Source of the DNA: Toxoplasma gondii ME49
Taxonomy: Eukaryota; Apicomplexa; Conoidasida; Eucoccidiorida; Sarcocystidae
Length of the DNA stretch: 64,000 nucleotides
Assembly (NCBI RefSeq): GCF_000006565.2
Contig: NC_031474.1
Location: forward strand, 682,001-746,000
Reading direction: 5' to 3'
This document shows, piece after piece, positions 1 through 11,094 of the stretch. Positions within the stretch are counted from its first letter, which is position 1, and every line of letters begins with the position of its first letter. The position numbers and the translations under genes were made by a program. A model generated the notes under the pieces. It was not told where the DNA came from. It was given only the letters and a program-made list of their open reading frames with translations, and ran no database searches.

Positions 1-3000
1 AGAGTTCCTGAGACCGGAAACGCGGCGTAGACGTGCGAAAACCGTATGAAGAGCACGAAAATAGCCACCCAGCCCGCAACGACGGCGTCGACCGACGAGG
101 GGGTGCTTCACCTCTACAGAAGGTGAGGAAATAAAATGTGAAACGCGCATGCACGGCACAGAGTCCTTGAGCTCGTCAGCAAAAAGGTTTACAGCAAACA
201 ACTACATAAAGTCCAGTCATTCGGGAGGGGGCGCGGGAGACGGTCGCCAGAAGCAGAGCCGCTCTTAACCTGCATTTCACGGAAGATGCCGCTCCTCAGC
301 ATGGCAGAGAAAGGCGAGAGGCCTGTTTCACAGAACAATCACGAGATTTTCTTCTCTCGACAAAAATTTTACAACTTCGAGGGTGCATGTTATGCCGGGC
401 CAGCGCGACCCGCAATGACCCAAGCAACCGGTTGTTTCCGAGTGCAGAAAAGCTGACTGTAAAGCGAGAGTATGGAAAACGGACATTGCCTGTGTAGGAG
501 GAAATCCAAAATCACAATGGAGGCGCCCTTTTCTGAACGAAATGCAGGCACGACGAATCAGCGACGCGTCTCGCGCAAACCAGTCAACGGAGGGCGTCAC
601 TCCGCTGGGAGACACTCGGTCTAGAACATCGACTCTGTTCCGACCGAATCGCCGCTCGCAAGCAGTTTTTTGGGGAAGAATGAGCCTCAAGGCTCCACAG
701 ACGCAGAGAGCTAAGTGACAACCCGCTCTCCCGCCTCTCCGTTTCTCTTCCGTTCTCATTGTTCGACACATAGCAACGCGGGCAGCAGTTCAGAACAACC
801 AGACCAGCCGGGCGAACGACCGGCGAACGCAGTTATGAACGCAAACAACGAGCGGGTGGGGGCGGGATGGGCGGGGGGACATGATGGCAAGACCAGTCTT
901 GTCGCAGGGTCTCTCTCAGCTGTGTGTATGGCTTTTTCTTGGTGCTTCTCAGGTATACACGTGTTTTTCCTAACGACCTCTCTCGCCGCGCCGAAAGAAA
1001 TCTCGACTGTCTGCGGGTATAGTGTCATGGGAAGAAAACCGCCGGTCACTTCTGCGTCTCTTCAACGCGGCGACTCTATACGGGAACGGGTCTGCTGCAT
1101 TTTCGTCTCCGCTGTTCTCATCCCAATTTCCCAAAGCGTAGAGTCGATCTTTGCTTCTTTTTCCACGTAGGTCCTGGGTGCGGAGACCTTTGGACCTAGG
1201 CAAACTGACGAAGCGCTTGTCTCACCTCGTTCCACACTGTTTCACCCGCTGTGCTGCTGGCTGACTGAACACGGCGGCGGGAAATCGACTCTCACGAAAG
1301 AGTTCCCCCCTCCGTCGCCCCTTGGGGTAACTTGCAGGATTTGTGACCGTCTTTCCATTTTAGATTTATATCTTTCTCAATATGTGTTTCCAGCCCTTTC
1401 TTTAAAGTAGGCGGAATGGGAGAACTAGACTTAGATTTCGTAAAATCGCAGTTGCGCAACCATCACGGGCCTCCGAGAGGATGGGGATTGCCCACGGAGA
1501 AAGCCACCTGTTGCGCGGGGGAAATACGAGTGAAACCACTCCTAGCTTAAGGGTGGTATACACAGCGGCGCAGAAAGGCAGGATCAAAGCTCCCTTCCTT
1601 CTTAGCTTATTGAAGCCCACTATGGCAGATATGAAATCTAAAAGAACCTGATTGCTTCCCGTAGACTGTGAAAACGAACCGTAGAGAGCGGCACACAACG
1701 ATGCAGAACTGCAGGTACGAATAGGAACGCCGCTTTTTCGCAGCTGAGGGGACCGTAACACGGCAGATACCAAATCTGAAGAAGAAACTGTTTGCATTTG
1801 CCAGACTCAGACCGAGAGAATTAGCACTTGAAACTCACCTGTAGGTTGCGTTTCAGTTGCCTCAGGAGACTACGGTATGTACCTACAAAACAACAGAAGA
1901 GACACACAGCCGGAGTGTGTTCAGCTGGACTACTCGGCGGAGAGTAACAGCCTTTAGAAATCCCTCCATCTGTATATACACATGGTCCTGGAAACGCAGC
2001 CCGTTTGCTGCTTTGACTTCTTTCTACCAGGGTCAGATGCAAACCCTCTAAACAGGAACACGCGTGAGCGCACACTCGCTGTCCGTGGTGTCATGGACCC
2101 ACTAGGGAGTTTCATAGAGGCACTGGGTCACCTTTTATCTTTGCAGCGCACGAAAAGACGAAGTGAGGGTTTCTGAGGAACTCGAAGCGACCGTGACAAT
2201 GTGAGAAACGGTGAATCGTATCAGAACAACTCGGTAAAGAACCAAAATTCCACACCGGGGCCACAGTGCATCATCGCGGGACTGCCGATGGCAATGCTAG
2301 CGAGACACAGCGCGTTTCTTCAGTGCATCGCGGGAGACATCTAGGGTCCTTCCTCTTTCTCCCCGCAAATCGGGGCGCGACCCGTGTATCTCTCTCTTTT
2401 GAAGAATCTCTACTCAGTTCGCATGCTCTTTTGACTGTCATCTGGTCTTTTTTCCCGAGAAGGAGCTCCCCGCGGTTGTCTGTCGCTGACGGAAGAAAAA
2501 AGGCGAATACGTCGGAGGCCACGGCTGTCACTTCTCCGTGACATTCTTGGCTTTTTCCTTCCCCGGAAAGGCCTCCAGAAAGCACGGTTTTTCCCGTTCC
2601 GAAGCCTTCGATGGCGATCTTTTAGAGTGCTTTCAACTCTCAGTTCGCGACACGTCCATGTCTGCGACTGCTCACGACGCTGTCTCTCTGTCTCTCGCAG
2701 CGACCTCAGCGCTGGCGAAAACCGACAGGACAAAAGAGGCGAACCGAGAAGCGAATCTTGTGGAAGGGAGAAAGAAGGAAAGCTGTGTGTTGTTGTGCCA
2801 CGAAAAGATCTCTAACAAACGGAGAGACGCTCTGGGTCTCCATCGCCTCGCGTCTGAAATCCGCGAAGAGAAATGGAGCTTTTGCGGGATTGTGACAGAC
2901 CGGCAAGGCTTTACGATCTAGGAAATCGCCACTAATTGTGTCTCGCCCTCTTGTCCTCGTCAATGCCTCGACACCCCAAAGAAAAGTTCCATCGTTTGAA

Positions 3001-3749
3001 GAGGGTGATGGGAGGGAGAGACACTACGGGGGGCCCGGCCGCGGCGACTCGCATTTCGCAGGCCTTGAAACTCTATGAAACATCTGGGTGTGCTTCGAGG
3101 AACAAAGAAAGTCCGCGAAAGCCTGTCTATGGGGATCTGCATACAGGCACATGAAAGCAAAACAATTCAAGGCGGCATCGACCTGAGTGCAGTCGTTTCC
3201 TGCGCCTACCCTGCAGGCGTCTCGACAAGCGTAGGAGGTCCTTCAAAATGGGGGGAGACAGAAGTGGAAGAAGCGTGAATTAGCAATGCCGACGAAGGTG
3301 GAAAAATCCCCTTCAAATCTGCGATGGAGCGAGAGAGTTTGTGCCTCAGCGTCGCCTAAATAGTCGAGGAGCGAGAGGTGTAGACACGAAGACCTTTTTT
3401 CAGTTCCTGAGTCGTGTTCCGTATGTAGCCTCGCGGGACTGCTCGTTTTTTTCGCAGTTTTTACATTGCTCCCTTGCCTGGGTCCTCCTCCTCTGTGTTG
3501 AGCATTTTGAGGAGCCCGGTTCTTCCACACTCACCGTCCAGGTTCCTGTGGTCTCTTCATGTACCTAAGCCATCTTTAGATCTCACAGTACAGGCGAAAC
3601 GACATCCTTTCCTTGATTCTGTCTCCCCACCTGTCGTCTCCCCCGGTCTCTCGCCTCGTGCGTCTGTCCGCGTGTTTTCTCAGGGTCCCTGTTCGGTTGA
3701 CGAGTGTCTTTTACCTGTGTCCTGTGCCTCGCGTCTCTCTCTCCCCAAG
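1..3749. other. No gene recognised; RING-gene leader at the right end
   Basis: I see no reading frame here with recognisable domains or a consistent set of splice sites. The open frames are short and rich in Arg, Ser and Cys, as chance frames are in this GC-balanced genome. Roughly positions 3400 to 3749 are pyrimidine-rich on the + strand and probably form the leader or core promoter of the RING gene that starts at 3750. The left part may hold the end of a gene lying outside the window. Confidence 0.4.
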
Positions 3750-6700
3750 ATGTTTCGGCCGTCGCTGCTTCTGCCGAGCGACGAGTATCGAGGTCACTCG
3801 ATGTGGAAGGTGGGGTGGATGTGCAGCGGAGTGCTCTTCGAGTCAGGGAGCGCTCTGTTGATGGCGATTCTCGCATGGTGCTACGCGACGATGGACGTGA
3901 CACAGGCGGTCTGGGCGACCCTGCCGCTGCCTGTGGCGGTGTTCGATTTCTTGGTTCTTCTTCTGGGCCTTCACCGTCTCCATGTGGGCCGCGCCTGGCT
4001 TCTGACGTCTGAACTTCATGTCCGGTATCTGCTGCTCTTCTCGTTCCTCTTCCGTCTTCTCTCTTCGCTCACTCTGTCTCTTGTGCTTCTCGACTTCCTG
4101 CCCCTGACGCTGCTGCCGGTGCCGCCCTGCATGGGCTACCTTGGGGGGGTCGTCATCAATGTGTACGCTGGCGACTCGTACACGTGGATTCGTCTCCACG
4201 TCCTGGACCTGGTCGTCTCTCTGACTTGCGTGAATGTCGTTCTGTCGTCTCTCTCCGCGTCTCCCTGGTCTGCCTCCTGTCTCCTCTACCCTGTCTTTGC
4301 TGTCTGCGTCGCGTTCGTCGCTCTCACGCTTCTTCTGTGGTACGTACTGATCACGGACGCTGCCCTCCGGCGCGATACGCTCCTGCGTCTCGCGGTCAAT
4401 CTCCTTCTCCATCTGTCCTTCTCACTCTTCCTCTCTATCATTTTCCTTGCTCAGTTCATGGACCAGAGACAGGCTGCAGCTGCGGAACTCTTGCCAGTGG
4501 AAGGAGTCGCCGGCGCCGGTGCTCAGCCAGGACGCAGGGGCTCCGATCTGTTTTCTGTCCTGATCTCTCTCTTCTCGCCTCTCATAAAGTACGTGGACCC
4601 TCCGGTCAAGCCTGCCCGCCCTCTCCAGTCGGAGCCGGAGTCGCCTGCGACGCCTGACGGCACCTCTCTCCTCTCACCCGACGAAGAGATCCGCGGCGAG
4701 GCCGACATGATCACAGCTACGTATTGGGCTATTCCCCTGCTCTTTGCTCTGCTGCTTGTCCAGATCTTTGCCGGGTCCTGGTTCGTCTTTCTTGTCGCCT
4801 CTCACACAGACGTCTCGTCTCCACCCGAGTCTCCCTTCCTGTCTCTCTCAGCGCCCTCGTACGCCTCGGGTGAGAGCCGTTGCCCGAATGGCGCCTCAGG
4901 ACTCCGCGGGCCTGAGGAGGCACTTCCGCTCACCTGCAATATGCGCGTCACCCTTGAGAAGGTGGGTCACCATTTCTACCGCATTCTCCACAGTCCTGGT
5001 CCCGATGCCTCGGCCGAGCAAGTGGCGTTTCTTCGAGATGCTTTTCCGTTCACCCGACACCAGAAAGAAGCGCACGAGACCCGCAAGGAGGATATGGTGG
5101 CGGCCCTCGCCCAAGAGACACGAGACACGCCACTGGCGAGATCGGAGACATCCGCAGGACGCCAAGGCGTAGAAGTCGACAACAGCGGGGACGACAGGGA
5201 GGGAGACGACGCGGAACTCGAGTTCGCTGTGGCAGTAGATCTGAGTGGGGAAGCTGGCAAGGGCGAGGGTCGTCTCGCGTGCGAAGAATCTTGGAGAGGA
5301 GAGACAGAGGGAGAGATAGAGAATCCTCCTGAGAGGCGCCTGGGAACGCAAGGGCGAGACAAGTCTGGAGACAAATCTAGAGGTGTGTCTCCGCCTTCAG
5401 GGGCCGCACAAAGAGCCAGGAGAGAATGTGAAGGGGGCGGGATGTCTGAGTCAAGAGGGGGGATGCCTGACTCTCTTGATGGCGTAGAGAAGGTGACCGG
5501 CCTTCCCGTCTCACCTGAGGCGGCACCACCCACAGTGGAGAGAGGCAGAAGACCAAGGAACGCTGATGCCAGAGAGGACAGAGATTCCGGGCCAAGTCGA
5601 ACGAATAACATCGCGCAGGGCGAACTGAAGTTAGACCAAGAGACCGCGTCTGCTGTTGTGTCCGCTGACGGCGATCCGCTCGCTTCGGCGTCGCCACTGG
5701 AGTCTGTATGTCCGTCTCCTTCTTCGCTTCCTTCTTCGCTTCCAAGAGACGCGCATCTCTCCTCCACAAGCTCTCTCCGATCTTCGCAGCCCATCAAGTG
5801 CACTTCGGAGCGCAGCGCAAGGCCGGATACCATTCAAGAAGCCAGGAGAGGCGCAGAGGGAGCCGAGGGGGTGGGAGAAGGCGAGGAGACGGCAGACGGT
5901 TGGGAGGGGAGGAGAGAGAGAGCAGCCGCTGCAGAGGCCAACGAACAGAAGAGTGGCATTCATGAAGGCTCAGCGCGAACACTCTCGACGCTTGGAGAAG
6001 CAAATCAGAGTTGCAGACCGAAGGGAAGTGAAGGAGAGACAAGCAGAGAGGAGCCATTGTCGGCGCTCAGGTGGGTGAACAGGACAGGCAAGGAACATAC
6101 ACACAGCAGACTCACGGAAGGTGCTCGCCACCCTGGAGAAGCAGCTTCAGGCTCTGCGAGTGTGGAAGGCGTCTCCTCTCTGGGGGCCGAGGACATCTCC
6201 GGGGAACAGGTGCCTTCTTCTGTCATTCGGAGGCAGGGACGCGCCGGCTCGAAAGTGGAGGTTGGAGGGGAAGACCAGAGAGGCAAACGAGACTCCCTTT
6301 CTGTGACTAGTCCCAGACAAACAGCTGGCGACGAGATAGGGTCCCCATCTAAGGCCCCCAGCAGGGCCTCGTCAGGGGGACAGACTGACGAAGGCGACTT
6401 GTGCATCATCTGCTTCCAGGGTGTAAGTGGAAGCCTCCAGACACGTATGCGTCGTATACGAAAGTGTCTCTGTCTCCTCGGATTGTGTAGTGCAGCCGTA
6501 TCTGGAGACGCCTTCGTAAAGCGGGCACCCGTGGCTCGACTTAGGTCATGTGCGGAGACACATGGTCCGAGGAGCCTTCTGTTTTTCAGAAAAGAGATGT
6601 TTAACGGGGAAGCTAGCGTCCGACATCTGTGATCAGGTATAGCTTTTTCCGTCCATGTATCTGTTTCCAGGAGACGCTGCAGGCGTTTGCCGACTGGGTT

Positions 6701-7789
6701 AGTCACAGTCTCACAAGCGTCAACAGCTTCGGTTTCAAAGAGATCCTTTCGACGCAGCGTCCCATTGGTGCCTTACGCGTTGACGCTTTACAACGTACGC
6801 GTTTTCGTTTGTCCTGTCAATTCTTGGTGCATGCAGCGACCCAATGCCGTGCTGCTGTTCTGTGGTCACGGCGGCCTGTGCTTCCACTGCGCCCAGACTT
6901 GCTTCCGAAGGTAAGAGGGACAGCAGAGCCCACGGCTTCTGTCGGCCGTAGCGTATCCCGTGGTATATCCCCCGTGCGAGGAAACAGCGAAAGACAAGAT
7001 TGTGGCAACGAACGGGGGTCGCGAGAAGAGCCAAGCAACCAGTCGACGAACGATACTCGGTTCACGTCCACACCAGCCGATACAGGATAGGATCCAAAAC
7101 GAGATACACGGCGTGTCGCCCGTCTGTACAGTGCCAAGATTTCCTCTCTGCATTCTATCTAGGAGGGATCGACGGGGTTCTAGAATGCAGGCAAGTGAAC
7201 TTGCGGAGCAGCTTTTCGAAACGCGCATTCGCCGAGACCTTCCGGTCGAGGTCCGTGGTCATTGATAAAAGTAACGGGGATCTCGGCAGAGAGGTGGCTG
7301 CGTGTTCCCTAGCGTTGGGGACTCTCAAGGAACAGAACGAAATCACTGTGCGATTACCATCTCGTGCTCATGTGCATCCAGTGGTGTGCAAATATAAGAA
7401 AACATGCGTACGCATCCATCTATGTAGAGCCGCGCGGGTGCACACCGGGGGTCTACTGCGGGTCTTGAAAAGGAGCTAACGGAGTCGTTTCGGAGAGAAG
7501 CAAACAAGTGAGGGCTGAGCACACCTCGGGTGGAATTGCGTGCTGCAAAGCACTTGCAGGCAGAAGACCGCTGACGAATACTCGTTCTTTATCGGGCTTT
7601 TTCTGCAGGAATGGAAGGTGCCCGACATGTCGCCAGGCGGTGAAGGGAGTGGTGGAACTCCAGGACGAGTCGTGTCAAGTGGAGGAAGAACGGAATTCTC
7701 AAAAGCGAGACGGAGACCGGCCGTGGGAGAAAAGGGGAGACAGACGGGCAGTCGTCACTGCAACAGTGAAAGATGTGAAAAAGTCTTAA
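3750..7789 (+). CDS. Multi-span membrane RING-finger protein (probable E3 ubiquitin ligase)
   Basis: Three exons are inferred: 3750-6422, 6837-6910 and 7609-7789. Donors are GTAAGT and GTAAGA, acceptors are GCAG and GCAG, phases match, and the sum is 975 codons plus stop. The first ATG (3750) precedes about seven hydrophobic segments between residues 19 and 350. A long hydrophilic, probably disordered region follows (about 350-880). The C-terminus carries a complete C3HC4 RING assembled across all three exons: CIIC at 885-888, then the PNAVLLFCGHGGLCFHC stretch, then CPTC at 920-923. This RING resembles the PNAVLLPCGHGG class of membrane-bound E3 ligases. Inferred role: ubiquitin transfer at an endomembrane, with the RING facing the cytosol. 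The substrate is unknown. The Ubc13-type E2 13 kb away is not evidence of pairing. Intron 1 is open in frame to 6632, so its retention would remove most of the RING. The TM count and start are less certain than the RING. Confidence 0.85.
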
Positions 7790-10700
7790 GGGTCTGCATC
7801 CTAGTGTGAAAGCGAGCTCCTCGAATCCTTTTGTCTAGAAACGGTGGACAAATGATGGGGAAAAGGTGGCAAGGAGACAGGAGCCGTCAACGGCTGGGGT
7901 TCATTTTCGCATGCTGCCGTTGCGAGATTCGCAAGCTTTTTTCGACAGGGATGTTTCGTAACTATTGCTTTGGCGCGGAGGGGGGGGCACACACACGCGT
8001 ACGGTCTAGGAATTCTGTTCTTTATCACGTCTCCAGAGTTGGCAGCGTGCGGGATGGAACGAGCTGAGCACACCGGAAAAAACAGATGGACAGAACGGAG
8101 TGCGTGGCGACGTCGCAAGAGAACTGGACAGGCAGAGCGAGGGACATGAAGAAGAAGGAACTCAGCACAGTGAAAATGGTGTGGATGGAGGCCAGAGCTT
8201 CGTCTTCGTGCAGAAGACGTTTCTGTTGTACTTTGAAAACTTCTGAAACTCCTCGGCATCGGCTAAACATGCCTGACAAGACGAAGTAGAGGAGCAGAGA
8301 TGCAAACATGTGTCTCTTTCTCTCGCAGTTTGTCCCCGTTTCAGAGATTGAAAAAGAACTCTTACGGCAAACATGTGCGCGTCTGGCTGTCGGTTCGCAG
8401 CGAGAAACCAGCCCTCTTTCCTTTTCTTGATGCGTATGCGCTCACACGCATGCGCACACATTTTGGTGTCAAGGTACAACTAGGGTAGCAACATAGTTGA
8501 GTAGGCAGCAGAGTCGCTTATACCTCTCCGTGGTTCTCTTGCCCAATCCATTAATGAAAATAAAAGTCCACGAAGGTCCACGAGCAACGCGCAGTCCGGG
8601 GGAAGAACACAAACTCGCGTGGCCGCCGCGCGTCGTCAGAGTTAACGGGAAAGGGCAAGGAAAGTCAACTTCCGGAAGCGCATGCGTCTTCTTCTCGACA
8701 GTGCACATCGTCCTTACCCTTCTGTGGTCTCTTAACGAGGGAACCACATGGCGTTTCAAATCTCGGCAGTCTACGTTGACTGTATACGCAGGCAGATCTC
8801 TGTATACCTTGAATAAGGGAAAGGGCTGTGTGCTCTCATGGAATGATCTAGAGATGAGTCGAGTATTATCCGCACATGCCACGTGCAAGAAAACCTGAAC
8901 TAACACGGAACCCAGTAGTACTCGGCAATCGAAGATCCCATCCGTTCTTCGGGAAACAGCTTCCGAATTGAGAATAGAGAATCGGACAGACAAGCTACCC
9001 TAACCTTGGTGCACAGCCGGTATTCGGACCATGACGATTTTGCTTATATTTCTTCACATATATATGGGTGCGTAGATCTGAGTAGCTTGAGAAGAAGGCT
9101 TCTGCGGATCTGGAAATCCAACACTTGTCGCTGGATAGCGGGGACAGCCCACAAGCGTTTTCCTCACTTGTGTCTTGCCCTCAACTGGAGCCTTCCCAGC
9201 ATTCTCCGTTCCACCTTCCCTATAGAATTTCTTTCAATTCGCAACTTCAAGGCGCTGTCTGGCAGCATCATCGCTTCCCGTCATTCGAACTGCCTCCTCC
9301 AAAGAAGCGGAGAAACCGTGTGTCGCTTCTTGCCCACTTTTTCCTCCTTCCCTTCGCGTGAGAGTGGAGTTGATGAACCTCCACAGCCGCCGAAGGGAAG
9401 TGTTCTTTGCTTGCCGCCACCACATTTGCGTGCTCGACTCACTGTGAGACGAGATTCAAACCAGTAGTCCAACTCGTAGTATATACTGCCGAGAAAAAAA
9501 TAATTTATAGAGTCGTAGGAGTCCCATGTTGGTCCGACTCTTCACATGTTATCTAAAGCTGTTTTAAAAAGTACAATCTTCGAATATGAGAATCGAGACG
9601 GCGCGACGGTTACGGAGGTGAACGCGTTTACATTCCTGATGTGGTAAACAGAATCAAATCTTCCTTGAGCGACACGACAGACACCAGAGGCAGCGTGAAA
9701 GTTGCTCTGAGTTACATGAACGAATTTACATCCTCGCCTTGCCAGGTCCTCAGCCTACCTCGGGAAGCCGCTTCAGAGTCACCATTCCCGTGAAAGCCGA
9801 ACAACGCGGAACGAACAGAAAACCGTTTCTTCGTTTTGATGGCGTCTGCGCCCTGCGGCGGTTCTGCCGACGGGAGAAACTGGGAACTGACTTTTGTTCT
9901 GCCACGAGAGAAGCATTTTCTGGCAGTGCCTTCAGTTTGACAAGCCATCGGACGCAACAGATTAGCCACGAGAACGGTGTCCTTTTCTGTATCTTTGTGC
10001 GCAGGAGTGCAGGGGCCCTTGCTGTTTGTCTCTGGGTGTGTGTCTGACCACCCTCTTCGTCGCGTGTGCGCTAGGCGCCGTTTCTCCTTATTTTTTATGT
10101 TGCCTTCATGCGACATCGAAAGAAAAGCTGTCTGCCGGCTTTTTCTGCAAGCCACGGCGTGGTGGCCTTTACTCCGCGGCCCAGGAAAGAAAAGTTCCTT
10201 CTGAACTCGTCGCAGCATCGGTTCCATGTGTGGCGGGGAGACGAAGAGGAGCGGCGATCCCTCGTACCCCACTCTCTGCCTCTCGCTGTTTCCACGAAGT
10301 TGCACGTCGAAATAATCTGCTTTTCAAGGGCAACTTTCCCGTTTCCTCTTCTTTGTTCAATGCATCACACGCTCAATCTTCTCGTCCCTCGCCTTTCGTC
10401 GGAGTCCTTTCCTTCCCGGCCAAAAACCGAGAGGGCGAGTCGACAACACGCAGTGAAAAGGTAGGCAGTCAACATTTCCCTTTTCTACTTTTTTACGAGC
10501 AGAGCCGCTGTTGTGGCATTTTTTCCCGTTTCTCTTTTTTACTTGTGCGCGACGCGGGCTTTTCGCTCCGTGTGGTCCCCTCCAACTGACGAATTTCGCC
10601 CTCAACTCGCGGTTTTAGGATTTTTCATCTCAAGGGAAGGTGACGTTTTACGCCTGAATCTTCTCCCGCCTGTTTTCCTCTTCATACATCTGGTCCCCGG

Positions 10701-11094
10701 TGGTGCTTTCCCGCCCTCTGTCTGTTTTCCCCGCCCTAAGATCGGGCAGTGAGGGAAACCTTTCAGACCGCTTTTTCTGTCCACCTTTCGTCCTACTCCG
10801 ACACTTCCCCCCCGCCACCCTCTCGCTTCTCCTTTCACGCGCCTTTTCTCCTCGCTTGTTTCTCAGCTCCTTTCCGATTCTCTCGTGTACGAATTCCGCA
10901 TCTATTCCCAATCTCTGACTTTTCTATACCGTCACCCCCCCCCTCCCTCCGAGCACCTCGCCTCTTCTTTGCCTCTCTGTGTTGTGCGCCTGCCTCGTGT
11001 CCGTCTCTCGCTCTCTTTTTTCATTTTTTCCTCCTCTCCTTCGCTCGCTTCCGCTCTCGCTCTCTCGGGCGCAGTGCAAGCGTCTCCGTCTGCG
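7790..11094. other. Intergenic: 3' end of the RING gene and pyrimidine-rich leader of the SR gene
   Basis: No convincing gene is seen. The first part presumably holds the 3' UTR of the RING gene. From about 10700 to 11094 the + strand is strongly C/T-rich, with many CTCT and TTCC runs, which is typical of leaders in this group and fits the SR gene starting at 11095. Open frames in 8000-9500 lack domains and splice-supported continuation. Confidence 0.4.

Noticed and set aside
328..771. 147-codon minus-strand frame at the left edge
   Set aside because: Cys/Arg-rich chance-like text without domain; no consistent splice continuation.
4976..5833. 285-codon minus-strand frame inside the RING gene
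   Set aside because: Ser-rich antisense shadow of the disordered linker; the sense frame ends in a complete RING.
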